Part shown: positions 1 to 9,338 of the stretch, piece after piece
Layout of the letters: the number at the start of each line of letters is the position of its first letter
Position numbering within the stretch: the stretch's first letter is position 1
NCBI GenBank assembly: GCA_002428995.1
Contig: DIYJ01000011.1
Coordinates: 248,001-312,000, forward strand
Source: Flavobacteriales bacterium UBA6057
GTDB taxonomy: Bacteria; Bacteroidota; Bacteroidia; Flavobacteriales_G; Salibacteraceae
Length of the DNA: 64,000 nucleotides
Direction of reading: 5' to 3'
The notes under the pieces: model-generated
Seen by the model: the letters and a program-made list of their open reading frames with translations, nothing else
What the model was told of the DNA's origin: nothing
Database searches by the model: none
Translations under genes and position numbers: made by a program

Positions 1-2
1 TT

Positions 3-506
3 ATGATGACCTCCACTGAAAAAGAAATGGGTTTGGACAATCTACCGGCACACTCGAGGCTCTGGATTTTCCAGAGTTCAAGAGTTCTGGAAGGAGAGTC
101 ACTCAAAGAAATTTCCACGCAGTTGGAGTCTTTTCTAAGAGATTGGGCCGCTCACGGCAAACAGCTCTTTGCAGGTTTTGAGATTCGCTTTGGCCGTTTC
201 ATCATCATCGCTGTGGACGAAAAGCTCGCTGCAGCTTCCGGTTGTTCTATTGATAAGATGATGCGCTTTGTTCAAGCGCTGGACCAGCATTATTCCATGA
301 ACTTACTCGACCGGATGAAGGTGGCCTATCGAAAAGGAGAAGGCGTGGAGGAAGTAAGTGTGAATCGATTTACCGAAATGCTCAAGAGTGGGGAAGCGAA
401 CAACGATACCCTGGTGTTCAATAACCTTGCGGAGACTCTGGGGCAGCTTGAGGCTCAGTGGGAGGTTCCGGTGAGTCAGAGTTGGCACTCGAATTTGAAT
501 CCGTAG
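3..506 (+). CDS. Conserved Bacteroidota protein of unknown function
   Basis: A 167-residue soluble protein without signal peptide, membrane segment or nucleotide-binding motif. Its opening (NLPAHSRLWIFQSSR) and its end (WEVPVSQSW) resemble a small Flavobacteriia family of about 160 residues that databases often call 'ABC transporter ATPase'. No Walker A or B motif is present here, so that name is not supported. ATG codons occur at 3 and 6; because the window starts here, a start further upstream cannot be excluded. The 3' end overlaps the convergent OstA-like gene by 89 nt. Function is unknown. Confidence 0.7.
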   Translation: MMTSTEKEMGLDNLPAHSRLWIFQSSRVLEGESLKEISTQLESFLRDWAAHGKQLFAGFEIRFGRFIIIAVDEKLAAASGCSIDKMMRFVQALDQHYSMNLLDRMKVAYRKGEGVEEVSVNRFTEMLKSGEANNDTLVFNNLAETLGQLEAQWEVPVSQSWHSNLNP

Positions 507-2070
507 TCATCATCTTGTCCAGCGCCTTAGGCTTCTTCACCTTTTTTTCCGCCTTCGGTAATCTCGGCTGAGGGATCATAAGATCCTCCACGGAGGTCGG
601 CCGCTCATCAGCTCTCCAGATAAAGCCTTTCAGTTTAATTCCTGTGGCCACCATGTCATCCGAGGGTGTAAGCACGGCATCAGGCTGATCGAAAAATTTG
701 ATCCGCTGAACCTTATTGCTGTCGATCATGATAGTCATGTTCGCGCATTTGGTCTCATTCACACCAATCATATTACCGTCATCCTCTCTCGAATAATAGA
801 CGGTTTCACCATTGCCAAACACATCCACCCGACTCAGGGCTGATTCCTTGAAGTAAGCGATCATATCCCGCCCTTTGATCTGGTTATAGTAGATGCTATC
901 GTCCAGCGAAATGATGTAGGCGTTGCGATCCATCAGCATTCGGTCGATGTCCTGATTCTTCATCAGAAGCGCAATGCTATCAGCCGTGATCTGATTCGCA
1001 TCTGACCAGAGAATGGGATCACGGTAAAGATGTATGATACTGTCAACGGTGAGGTAAACCAGCGAGTCGCACTTACCTTGAAGGTCGCTTTTGAAGAAAC
1101 GAACACCGTGATAGGTTTTAACGATTCGCTTGTGCAGTGTATCTACAAGCGAGTGCAATGTGTCTGCTGTCAGAAAAAATGTATCTCCGTCCATGTCCTG
1201 CTTCAGAAGCAGGTTTTCAGTGACGTAGGAAACACTGTCTTCCTCATAGTAGATGGCATAGTCACCCGTTACTTCAAACTTCTGGTTGGTGTCTATCATC
1301 GCCACGTTGCAGAAAGACTCACCAATCTTTGCGGCCTCATCGTAATAGATCGTATCACCTTTCAGGATTTGCTGTGCTGAGGCGATTTCTGCGTTTTTAA
1401 TGAACTTGGCTTCGTCCTGAAGTTGATCGAACCAGCCATATTCACAATAGATGGTACGCGAAGAACTCTTGATGTAAGTGGGGCCGAAAAACCATGTTTT
1501 CTCCAGATCAGAGGAATAGTGCATGGTATCCGTGAGAATGTCATAGTCAGGATGGTTCATCACCACACTGTCCTTGAAGTGGAATGTTCTTGAACTGGGG
1601 TAGTAGTAGCCCTTTTCGCTGGTGAGGTGTGTCTTTTCCTGCTCGCTGTCAATCTCTCCGCCACCGAAGTAATACGCCACCCCTGATGCTCGATCGTAGT
1701 CTAAGTAATCTGTTTTCAGGATGGAGCTCTTGTTGTCAATGACCACGTTGTTGCGCACTCGGGCGAGCTTCACATTTCCATCGTAATACAAACTGTCACC
1801 GGTCATGGTAAGTGAATCGCCTTCCTCGATTCGAACATTGCCAAAAGCATCCAGACTGTTGTTGTCATAGAGATAGGCGCTATCACAGTACATAAAGACT
1901 TCTTTTTGTTGAAGTCTTACGTTACCAATGAGCTTGTTGGCACCGTTGGGAGTACTGTTGTCTGCTACCAGTCTGTCGGCATGCAACAATTCAATCTCCT
2001 GCACTTTGGTTTGGGACAGTGCAGGAAACGCCATTGCGAGGAGAAAACCAAGAAGGAGCGTATGCCTCAT
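418..2070 (-). CDS. OstA-like protein (LptA/OstA family, LPS transport related)
   Basis: A 550-residue exported protein. Residues 1-20 form a signal peptide (short basic start, LLLGFLLAMAF core, then ALSQ). The body is a long series of short beta-strand repeats of the type 'DSLYYDGN', 'DTIYYDEA', 'DTMHYSSD', typical of OstA/LptA beta-jellyroll proteins that carry lipopolysaccharide through the periplasm in the Lpt pathway. The last 45 residues are Lys-, Pro- and Ser-rich and look disordered. It lies 7 nt behind purA on the same strand, an arrangement common in Bacteroidota. Its coding end overlaps the facing gene by 89 nt. LPS-transport function is inferred from the fold; the family assignment is good. 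Confidence 0.85.
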   Translation of the reverse strand: MRHTLLLGFLLAMAFPALSQTKVQEIELLHADRLVADNSTPNGANKLIGNVRLQQKEVFMYCDSAYLYDNNSLDAFGNVRIEEGDSLTMTGDSLYYDGNVKLARVRNNVVIDNKSSILKTDYLDYDRASGVAYYFGGGEIDSEQEKTHLTSEKGYYYPSSRTFHFKDSVVMNHPDYDILTDTMHYSSDLEKTWFFGPTYIKSSSRTIYCEYGWFDQLQDEAKFIKNAEIASAQQILKGDTIYYDEAAKIGESFCNVAMIDTNQKFEVTGDYAIYYEEDSVSYVTENLLLKQDMDGDTFFLTADTLHSLVDTLHKRIVKTYHGVRFFKSDLQGKCDSLVYLTVDSIIHLYRDPILWSDANQITADSIALLMKNQDIDRMLMDRNAYIISLDDSIYYNQIKGRDMIAYFKESALSRVDVFGNGETVYYSREDDGNMIGVNETKCANMTIMIDSNKVQRIKFFDQPDAVLTPSDDMVATGIKLKGFIWRADERPTSVEDLMIPQPRLPKAEKKVKKPKALDKMMTTDSNSSANSDSPEPPTEPQAAPESPQGY

Positions 2071-2077
2071 GGAAAAT

Positions 2078-3352
2078 TTACACCGTGTGCAAATCCCTTA
2101 CCAAGGTTTGTGTGCGATCAGGGCCAAGCGAAACAATGCTGATCGGGCACCCTGTTTCTGTTTCAATGTAATCGATGTAATCTTCCAGCTCTGCTGGGAG
2201 TTCCTGGGTATGGTCGAGTTCTTTTTTCCAGCCTTTCAGGCTTTCCATTTTGGGTTCCACTTCGCTGGATTCATAATAGAATGGAAGCTCTTCTGAACGC
2301 TTGCCGTCCACTTTGTACTGCTTGCATACTTCAATGGTGTCGAAGCTGTTCAATACATCTGCTTTGGTCATGATGAGCTGTGTCACTCCGTTCAACATCG
2401 TGGCATAGTTCAGCGCCACAACGTCTAACCATCCACATCTTCTCGGACGGCCTGTAGTGGAGCCATACTCGTTTCCTTCGTCTCTCAGCTTTTGGCCGGT
2501 TTCGTCCAGCAGCTCAGTAGGGAAGGGACCGCTTCCAACGCGTGTGCAGTAGGCTTTGAAAATACCGTAAACCTCACCGATGCTCGAAGGAGCAATACCA
2601 AGCCCGGTGCAGGCACCAGCGCAAACGGTATTGGATGAAGTGACGTAAGGATAGGAACCAAAGTCGATGTCGAGCAATGAGCCTTGCGCTCCTTCAGCCA
2701 GTACACGCTTTTCGTTTTTCAGCTTTTCGTTGATGTAGTACTCAGAGTTGATGAAGTTGAGCTGGCGGATGTACTCCATAGCCTCCATCCAGTCGTTTTC
2801 CATGGCCTCTAAGCCTTCAATATCGAAGTCCAGTCGCTCCAGCATCTGAACGTGCTTATCCCGGAGCGCGTCATAGCGCTTGGTGAAGTCAGCTCTTTCG
2901 AGGTCTCCTATGCGCAGACCATTGCGGCCTGTTTTATCCATGTATGTAGGACCAATTCCCTTGAGCGTGGATCCAATCTTATCCTTGCCCTTTGCAGTTT
3001 CTGATGCGCGATCGAGCAAGCAATGCGTAGGCATGATCAGATGTGCCTTCCGGGATACCTTCAATCGGTCACTTACAGGTACATCATTACCCACGAGGCC
3101 GAGAATCTCCTTTCGCAACACAATGGGATCGATCACTACACCGTTGCCGATGATGTTCATCGTTTTCTCGTGGAAAATTCCGGAAGGAATGGTGTGTAGA
3201 ACGTGTTTCTTACCATCGAATTCAAGTGTGTGCCCAGCGTTTGGACCACCCTGAAAACGGGCAATGATGTCATAGTTTGGTGTAAGGACATCAACAATTT
3301 TTCCCTTTCCTTCATCTCCCCATTGAAGGCCTAGCAATACGTCAACTTGCAT
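2078..3352 (-). CDS. purA: Adenylosuccinate synthetase
   Basis: A 424-residue full-length enzyme that makes adenylosuccinate from IMP, aspartate and GTP in AMP synthesis. The N-terminal GDEGKGK loop is at residues 12-18 with catalytic Asp13, and the second catalytic residue His41 lies in GGPNAGHT. Further family motifs include KGIGPTYMDKTGR, the EGAQGSLLDIDFGSYPYVTSS region and GRPRRCGWLD. It sits 14 nt downstream of the Fur-family gene and 7 nt upstream of the OstA-like gene, so the three are probably cotranscribed. guaB, at the other end of the window, draws on the same IMP pool. Confidence 0.97.
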   Translation of the reverse strand: MQVDVLLGLQWGDEGKGKIVDVLTPNYDIIARFQGGPNAGHTLEFDGKKHVLHTIPSGIFHEKTMNIIGNGVVIDPIVLRKEILGLVGNDVPVSDRLKVSRKAHLIMPTHCLLDRASETAKGKDKIGSTLKGIGPTYMDKTGRNGLRIGDLERADFTKRYDALRDKHVQMLERLDFDIEGLEAMENDWMEAMEYIRQLNFINSEYYINEKLKNEKRVLAEGAQGSLLDIDFGSYPYVTSSNTVCAGACTGLGIAPSSIGEVYGIFKAYCTRVGSGPFPTELLDETGQKLRDEGNEYGSTTGRPRRCGWLDVVALNYATMLNGVTQLIMTKADVLNSFDTIEVCKQYKVDGKRSEELPFYYESSEVEPKMESLKGWKKELDHTQELPAELEDYIDYIETETGCPISIVSLGPDRTQTLVRDLHTV

Positions 3353-3366
3353 GTGTTGTGGATTGA

Positions 3367-3825
3367 TCAGGTCTTTTCTTCGACCTCTTGTTCGTTTTTA
3401 ACAGCGTAAAAATTCAGCGAATGGTGCAGGATTTTAATGCCGAGCGACTCTTCGAGCGACTTTTTGATCAGCTGAAGCCGTGGGTCGCAAAACTCTCTTA
3501 CCTCTCCTGTCTCAGTAAAGATGATATGGTCGTGCTGGCGATTGGCGTAGCTTTTTTCAAACTGTGCCATCGTTTTGCCAAACTGATGCTTGCGAATCAG
3601 ATTACACGCCAGCAACAGTTCGATGGTATTGTACAGGGTAGCACGGCTTACGCGGTACTTCTTGTTCTTCATCTGAACGTACAGCGATTCTACATCGAAA
3701 TGTCCCTCTGATTGGTAGATCTCCTCCAGGATGGCAAAGCGTTCAGGAGTTTTCCTGTGCCCATTGTCTTCCAGGTATCGTTTGAAGATGCTACGTACTT
3801 CCAGTATGAGGTCTCTCTGTTCCAT
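3367..3825 (-). CDS. Fur-family transcriptional regulator
   Basis: A 152-residue metalloregulator. An N-terminal winged helix (about residues 10-85, with VSRATLYNTIELL as recognition region) is followed by a dimerisation and metal domain starting at RQHDHIIF. The motif that is usually CxxCG after HHDH reads FTETGEV, so the first Cys pair of the classical structural zinc site is missing; a single Cys remains in EFCDPR. This variation may be normal for the clade but means the metal site cannot be assumed. It lies between spoT and purA with gaps of 18 and 14 nt. Whether it senses iron, zinc or peroxide cannot be told from sequence. Confidence 0.9.
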   Translation of the reverse strand: MEQRDLILEVRSIFKRYLEDNGHRKTPERFAILEEIYQSEGHFDVESLYVQMKNKKYRVSRATLYNTIELLLACNLIRKHQFGKTMAQFEKSYANRQHDHIIFTETGEVREFCDPRLQLIKKSLEESLGIKILHHSLNFYAVKNEQEVEEKT

Positions 3826-3843
3826 TGCAAGTGGGCAAAAGTA

Positions 3844-6075
3844 TCAATTCGCATCTGGAACAGCAGGTTCCAATAACTTTCCTTTAATCCTGCTCACCCC
3901 GGTTACTCCGTTGACATTGCGCAGCTTACGCATAAGTTCTGTCAGATGCTCGGTGTCATTGACAAATACCATGATCGTGCCCTCGAAAATTCCATCATCT
4001 GTATCGAAGGATATACTGCGCATATTGACGTGATATTCACTTGAAATGATACGTGTTAGCTCGTTGACGAGGCCCACTTTGTCAATTCCACTGACGCGGA
4101 TTCCTGCGAGGAACGCCAAAGAATCCTGGTTCGTCCATTTAGCCTTCACGATGCGATAGGCATAGTTGGACATCAACTGGATGGCATTCGGGCAGTTTTC
4201 ACGGTGAATTTTGATGCCGTCATTGATGGTCACAAAGCCAAACACTTTATCACCGGGAATTGGATTGCAGCAAGGGGAAAGCTTGTATTCCAGCTTCTCC
4301 ATGTTATCACCAATCACAAGGTTGTTGCTTTCTTCCTTGAGTTTGGTGACGATTTCTGTGACGCTGGCCTTCTTCTTCGCTCGGTTTACCCGGTATTTGA
4401 GCAACCCATCTTCCTTTTTCAGGTTACTCAGCTTGCTCAGATCAAGTGATTTCTCCCCAATTCGGAAGAACAAATCCTGAGAGGTGGCGAGTTTGTAAAA
4501 GGAGAGGATCTTGTTGACGTTGGTATCGTTGAACTCCAGCTTAAGGTTGCGCAGCTTACGTTGCAGGATTTCTTTTCCATCAAGCGCAATCCTTTTCTTA
4601 TCCTCCTTCAGGAGGTTCTTGATGTTGGATTTGGCCTTGGCGGTAACCACAAATTTGAGCCAACCTTCTTTGGGTTTTTGCTTCTCAGAATTCAGGATTT
4701 CGACTTGATCGCCACTTCTCAGTACCTGACTGAGAGGAACCAGTTTGTGATTGACCTTGGCTCCAATACAACTTGCTCCTACCTGTGTATGAATTTCAAA
4801 GGCAAAGTCCAGTGCGGTTGCTCCACTGGGTAGTTTGCGCAACTGTCCCTTGGGTGTAAACACGAAGATCTCGTCAGAAAACAGGTTGAGCTTGAAATCG
4901 TCTATAAAGTCCAGCGCATTCGGATCTGGATTCTTCAGCATTTCCCTGATGCGCCTGATCCAATCGTCCAAGGCATTCTCGCTGGCACTTTCCTTGTATT
5001 TCCAGTGAGCCGCATAACCCAGTTCTGCGATCTCGTCCATTCGCTTGGTACGGATCTGCACTTCAACCCACTTACCGCTTGGACTCATTACCGTGGTATG
5101 CAGTGACTCATAACCGTTGGACTTGGGTGTTGAAATCCAGTCCCTGAGCCGATCCGGATTCGGTTTGTAATTGTCCGTAACTATGGAATAGGCCTTCCAG
5201 CAATCAGATTTTTCGCGGTCCAGAGGTGAGTCCAGGATGATTCGGATGGCAAAAACGTCATAGACCTCGGAGAACGGAATGTTCTTCGCGATCATTTTGT
5301 GGTAGATGGAATGAATGGACTTGGTTCGGCTCTTGAACTCGTAGGATAGTCCACTGGCTTCCAGGTCACGCTTGATAGGGAGTCCAAACTGGTTGATGAA
5401 CCGTGTTCGAACGGCTTTACTCTTTCGCAGCGATTCTTCTACCTGATGGTATACCTCCGGCTCAAGGTAGCGCAGGCAGAGGTCTTCAAGTTCCGATTTG
5501 ATGTTGTAGAGCCCTAATCGGTGGGCGAGGGGAGCGTAGAGAAAAAGCGTTTCCGAGGCGATCTTCTGCTGCTTGTCGTGCCGCATCGACTCGAGCGTTC
5601 GCATGTTGTGCAGCCGGTCTGCGATCTTGATTAGGATGACCCTTACATCATCGCTCAGCGTAAGCAGCATCTTGCGGAAATTCTCCGCCTGGATGGATAC
5701 ATCATCTCCGAAGTAGGCACCCTTGATTTTGGTCAGGCCGTCAATGATCCGCGCAACCTTCTCACCATAATAGCTCTGAATGTCATCGAGCGTGGTTTCG
5801 GTATCCTCCACCACGTCATGAAGCAATCCACAGACGATGGAAGTTGTTCCAAGGCCAATCTCCTCAGAGACGATCCTGGCTACTGCAATGGGGTGGAATA
5901 TGTATGCCTCGCCTGATTTTCTCCGTGTATCGCTGTGAGCATCCACGGCCATGTTGAAGGCTCGCCTCACCAATACTTTGTCTGCATCGCTCTGTACACG
6001 AACCGCGTTCTTGAGCAATGCGCGGTATTGACGAAGTATTTCCTTGTTCTCTTTCTCTAAAGCTTCCTGATCCAT
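3844..6075 (-). CDS. spoT: RelA/SpoT-family (p)ppGpp synthetase/hydrolase
   Basis: A 743-residue bifunctional stringent-response enzyme. Order of domains: HD hydrolase (about residues 45-200, with FHPIAVARI and the HDVVEDT metal motif), synthetase (about 250-370, with STPKSNGYESLHTTV and EVQIRT), TGS (about 405-465), a zinc-finger/helical region containing SPCCNPIPGD, and a C-terminal ACT domain. The intact HDxxED signature indicates that the hydrolase is active. The ATG at 6075 is chosen; a GTG two codons upstream (6081) is in frame. The gene lies 57 nt behind fahA and 18 nt ahead of the Fur gene. Confidence 0.95.
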   Translation of the reverse strand: MDQEALEKENKEILRQYRALLKNAVRVQSDADKVLVRRAFNMAVDAHSDTRRKSGEAYIFHPIAVARIVSEEIGLGTTSIVCGLLHDVVEDTETTLDDIQSYYGEKVARIIDGLTKIKGAYFGDDVSIQAENFRKMLLTLSDDVRVILIKIADRLHNMRTLESMRHDKQQKIASETLFLYAPLAHRLGLYNIKSELEDLCLRYLEPEVYHQVEESLRKSKAVRTRFINQFGLPIKRDLEASGLSYEFKSRTKSIHSIYHKMIAKNIPFSEVYDVFAIRIILDSPLDREKSDCWKAYSIVTDNYKPNPDRLRDWISTPKSNGYESLHTTVMSPSGKWVEVQIRTKRMDEIAELGYAAHWKYKESASENALDDWIRRIREMLKNPDPNALDFIDDFKLNLFSDEIFVFTPKGQLRKLPSGATALDFAFEIHTQVGASCIGAKVNHKLVPLSQVLRSGDQVEILNSEKQKPKEGWLKFVVTAKAKSNIKNLLKEDKKRIALDGKEILQRKLRNLKLEFNDTNVNKILSFYKLATSQDLFFRIGEKSLDLSKLSNLKKEDGLLKYRVNRAKKKASVTEIVTKLKEESNNLVIGDNMEKLEYKLSPCCNPIPGDKVFGFVTINDGIKIHRENCPNAIQLMSNYAYRIVKAKWTNQDSLAFLAGIRVSGIDKVGLVNELTRIISSEYHVNMRSISFDTDDGIFEGTIMVFVNDTEHLTELMRKLRNVNGVTGVSRIKGKLLEPAVPDAN

Positions 6076-6132
6076 TCGCACACACTAATGTAACACGCGA
6101 ACGTATGATTGGGTGCGCTCAGTAGGGAGAAA

Positions 6133-7404
6133 TTAAATCGCTGGAAGAATTTTGGTGGTAACCTCGCCAAAACCGATGTGTACACCATCTTTCTCACAAT
6201 GAGCTTTCATGGTGATGGTATCGTGGTCTTTTAGAAACTTACGCTCGGTGCCATCCGACAGCTGAATAGGCTTAGTACCCATCCATGCCAGCTCAAGCAT
6301 AGAACCAAAGGAGTTTTCATCAGGACCTGAAATAGTTCCTGAGGCCATCATGTCTCCCGCATTGATGGGGCATCCATTGCAAGTGTGATGCGCCAGTTGC
6401 TGCGCCATGTTCCAATACATGTATTTGTAATTGGAGCGGCAGATGTGATTGTCGTCTCCTCCCTCTGGCTTCAAGAATACATCCAGGTTGATGTCGTAGT
6501 TCTTTTCTCCCTCGTATTCAAGGTATGGCAGCACCTTCGGATCTTGATTTGGGCCCTGTGTTTTGAAAGGATCCAAAGCATCCATGGTCACAACCCACAG
6601 AGAAATGGATGAAGCGAAGTTCTTGGCGAGGAATGGTCCCAACGGCACATATTCCCATTTCTGCATATCGCGAGCGCTCCAGTCGTTGAACATCACCATA
6701 CCATAGATGTGGTCTTCAGCCTCACTGGTGCTGATCGATTGCCCGATCGGCTTTCCAGGATAAGTGATGAATGCCATTTCGAGTTCAATGTCCAATCGCT
6801 GGGTTGGTCCAAAAACAGGAGGTTCCTGATCGTTTGGTCGGGTTTGTCCCTTGGGACGATGAATGTCTTGACCGGAAGGAATGATGGAAGAGCTTCGCCC
6901 GTGGTAGGCTACCGGAAGGTGCTTCCAATTGGGTAACAGCGCCTTGGCCGGATCGCGAAACATAGTTCCCACATTGCGTGCATGCTCCTCGCTGGAATAG
7001 AAATCAGTGTAATCGCCAATCTGCACCGGCATGTGCATGTCGAGTCGATCAATCTTTACAAGAAATTCATCGCGATTAGTGCGGCTCTTGAGCTCATCAG
7101 TTTCAGTGCTCAGGAGGTGAGAAATGCGCTCTCGAAGGGCGCGGTTCTTTTCTTTACCCAGACTGATCAGGTCGTTGAGGCTGTCGTTCTGAAAATGCTT
7201 GCGTTCAAACATGTTCAGATCCAGATAACCGTAATCGTAGAGCGCAGCTACATCGAGCGCATATTCACCGATGGCGACCCCAACTTTCTTAGGGCCTCCA
7301 TCTTTCGAGAGAATACCAAAAGGGAGGTTTTGAATGGGGAAGTCACTGCCTTCTGGGATGTCGAGCCAGCTTTTTCTGTTGGGATTGTTGGAGGCTAATT
7401 CCAT
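6133..7404 (-). CDS. fahA: Fumarylacetoacetase
   Basis: A 423-residue enzyme that splits fumarylacetoacetate into fumarate and acetoacetate, the last step of tyrosine catabolism. The N-terminal FAA_hydrolase_N domain (to about residue 115) is followed by the catalytic beta-roll. Family motifs seen are YTDFYSSEEHARNVGTMFR, the histidine in VAYHGRSSSI, the metal ligands in LDIELEMAF, FNDWSARDMQKWEYVPLGPF and MASGTISGP. The length is typical. It starts 18 nt behind glyA, so it probably shares the glyA promoter. Other tyrosine-degradation genes are not in the window. Confidence 0.95.
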   Translation of the reverse strand: MELASNNPNRKSWLDIPEGSDFPIQNLPFGILSKDGGPKKVGVAIGEYALDVAALYDYGYLDLNMFERKHFQNDSLNDLISLGKEKNRALRERISHLLSTETDELKSRTNRDEFLVKIDRLDMHMPVQIGDYTDFYSSEEHARNVGTMFRDPAKALLPNWKHLPVAYHGRSSSIIPSGQDIHRPKGQTRPNDQEPPVFGPTQRLDIELEMAFITYPGKPIGQSISTSEAEDHIYGMVMFNDWSARDMQKWEYVPLGPFLAKNFASSISLWVVTMDALDPFKTQGPNQDPKVLPYLEYEGEKNYDINLDVFLKPEGGDDNHICRSNYKYMYWNMAQQLAHHTCNGCPINAGDMMASGTISGPDENSFGSMLELAWMGTKPIQLSDGTERKFLKDHDTITMKAHCEKDGVHIGFGEVTTKILPAI

Positions 7405-7422
7405 GTTGTTTCGTTCGTCTTT

Positions 7423-8697
7423 TTAGGATGCAAAAAGCGGATACTTCTGCATTTCGTGGTTCACATCTTCTTTCACACGCTCAATCACCTTTTCCTCGCC
7501 TTTGCTGCTGATCACCTGATCGATCAATTCCACGATCCACGGAATTCTATCCTCTTTGAGCCCTCGGGTGGTGATGGCTGCAGTGCCAAAACGGATTCCG
7601 GAAGTCACAAAAGGTGATTTATCATCAAAAGGAACCATGTTCTTATTGACCGTCAAATCCGCAGCAACAAGAGCTGCTTCGGCTTCCTTGCCTGAAATGC
7701 CCTTGTTGCGAAGGTCTACCAGCATCAGATGATTGTCCGTTCCACCTGAGATCACTTTGTAGTCTCGGTTCATCAGTTCCTCAGCCATCGTCTGAGCATT
7801 TTTCACTACCTGAATACAGTATTGGAGGTATTCATCGGTGAGCGCTTCGCCAAATGCTACTGCTTTTGAAGCGATTACGTGCTCCAGCGGTCCACCTTGC
7901 GTTCCTGGAAATACACCACTGTCGAGTAAGGCGCTCATTTTTCTAACCACTCCTTTGGGAGTTTTCAACCCCCAGGGATTTTCAAAGTCTTTACCCATCA
8001 TGATCATACCTCCTCGTGGGCCGCGCAGTGTTTTGTGCGTGGTGGTGGTCACGATGTGGCAATGGGGAAGAGGGTCGTTGAGCAAACCTCTGGAAATGAG
8101 TCCGGCTGGGTGGGAAATATCGGCAAGTAACAGAGCGTCAACTGCATCGGCAATGCTTCTCAGTCGCTCATAATCCCAGTCCCGGCTATAAGCTGAAGCC
8201 CCGCAGATAATCATCTTGGGCTTCACTTCCTTCGCCTTGGCCTCTACCTTGTCATAGTCAATCAGGCCAGTCTCTTCTTCCACACCATAAAAGGTGCTAT
8301 TGTAGAGTTTGCCGCTGAAGTTAACCGGACTTCCGTGGGTGAGGTGGCCCCCGTGGCTCAAGTCAAAACCGAGGATGGTATCTCCCGCCTTCAGGCAAGC
8401 CAGCATTACGGCCGCGTTGGCTTGAGCACCGCTGTGAGGTTGAACGTTTACCCACTCGGCATTAAAAAGTGCTTTTGCGCGATCGATGGCCAGTGTTTCA
8501 GTTTGATCTACGATCTCACATCCACCGTAGTAGCGCTTTCCGGGATATCCTTCCGCGTATTTATTGGTCATAACAGAGCCCATGGCTTCCATCACCTGAT
8601 CGCTCACAAAGTTCTCTGAAGCAATCAGTTCAATGCCATGAGTTTGGCGGATTCTCTCGTCTTCGATAAGGTCGAAAACCTGGGTGTCGCGCTGCAT
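7423..8697 (-). CDS. glyA: Serine hydroxymethyltransferase
   Basis: A 424-residue PLP enzyme that interconverts serine and glycine while charging tetrahydrofolate with a one-carbon unit. Motifs: HGIELIASENFVS, NKYAEGYPGKRYYGG, VNVQPHSGAQAN, and the PLP lysine in TTTHKTLRGPRGG. The reading frame stays open for 12 more codons upstream to 8733, but the family starts at the MQRDTQVFDLI position, and a promoter element at 8721-8728 lies inside that extension, so the ATG at 8697 is chosen. It heads a minus-strand run of six closely spaced genes. Confidence 0.96.
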   Translation of the reverse strand: MQRDTQVFDLIEDERIRQTHGIELIASENFVSDQVMEAMGSVMTNKYAEGYPGKRYYGGCEIVDQTETLAIDRAKALFNAEWVNVQPHSGAQANAAVMLACLKAGDTILGFDLSHGGHLTHGSPVNFSGKLYNSTFYGVEEETGLIDYDKVEAKAKEVKPKMIICGASAYSRDWDYERLRSIADAVDALLLADISHPAGLISRGLLNDPLPHCHIVTTTTHKTLRGPRGGMIMMGKDFENPWGLKTPKGVVRKMSALLDSGVFPGTQGGPLEHVIASKAVAFGEALTDEYLQYCIQVVKNAQTMAEELMNRDYKVISGGTDNHLMLVDLRNKGISGKEAEAALVAADLTVNKNMVPFDDKSPFVTSGIRFGTAAITTRGLKEDRIPWIVELIDQVISSKGEEKVIERVKEDVNHEMQKYPLFAS

Positions 8698-8720
8698 AAA
8701 GTGTAGTTTTATCTTGCGCA

Positions 8721-8728
8721 CAAATGTA
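8721..8728 (-). promoter_or_regulatory. Bacteroidota -7 promoter element upstream of glyA
   Basis: Read on the minus strand this is TACATTTG, an exact match to the Bacteroidota -7 consensus TAnnTTTG. A TTTC sequence lies 18 nt further upstream, a one-base deviation from the -33 TTTG. The element is 24 nt ahead of the glyA ATG, so the leader would be short. It supports the shorter glyA start. Confidence 0.55.
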
Positions 8729-8732
8729 ACCA

Positions 8733-9338
8733 TTGGAGGAGTTTAAGAAAGGCACAACAGGCAAGCGAGGGAAGTACATGCCCACGTGGTTAAGTACAGG
8801 TGTTGCCGGGCTTTTTGCACTGCACTTTCTGGTCGTGGTGATCGCTTCTTTAGGAGGTAACTATCTACCTGCGAAATACTGGTATGCGCTGGCTCCCTAT
8901 GTAGATCCATTGTTTTATCAGAACTACAAGGTTTTTGCTCCTGATCCACCTACTCAGAGTCGTGCCGTAGTATTCCGCTTTCATACACAGGACGGATGGA
9001 GTCCATGGCAATGGCCAGGCTTCGAGCACCTCTATGAAATGCAAGCCAATCGACTCTCTGTTCATTCAGAATTGTTTGACATGAGCGAAGGGATGGCGGA
9101 TAACCTCTACCTCACCATGCAAAAGGAAAGGTTTAGCATGGAGAAATCCTCCGAAAGTTTCAAGGATTATCCTGCTGTTCAGCTCTGCTATGAGCAAGCC
9201 AGAAAGTTTGCCTCACTTAATAGTCCTTTGAGCGATACCTTACAGTTTGGACTCTTCATTGAGCATAATGGGATTGCGGACGATGAACTGATTTCCGAAT
9301 ACAGCTTCTTCCCGTTTCCAAAAATGTCGCAGCCTTGA
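8733..9338 (+). CDS. DUF5819-like membrane-anchored protein
   Basis: A 201-residue protein with one N-terminal membrane segment (about residues 22-42), followed by an extracytoplasmic domain. The phrase FYQNYKVFAPDPPTQSR matches the aromatic FAPxPP motif that I associate with DUF5819 proteins. Function is unknown. The TTG at 8733 gives a basic start before the membrane segment; an ATG at 8778 (MPTWLST) is a reasonable alternative. The stop overlaps the TTG start of the next membrane gene (TTGA), so the two are translationally coupled and probably work together. Confidence 0.65.
   Translation: MEEFKKGTTGKRGKYMPTWLSTGVAGLFALHFLVVVIASLGGNYLPAKYWYALAPYVDPLFYQNYKVFAPDPPTQSRAVVFRFHTQDGWSPWQWPGFEHLYEMQANRLSVHSELFDMSEGMADNLYLTMQKERFSMEKSSESFKDYPAVQLCYEQARKFASLNSPLSDTLQFGLFIEHNGIADDELISEYSFFPFPKMSQP

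Noticed and set aside
3..506. Annotation of the first gene as an ABC transporter ATPase
   Set aside because: No Walker A, signature or Walker B motif is present in the 167 residues, so the database name has no support in the sequence.
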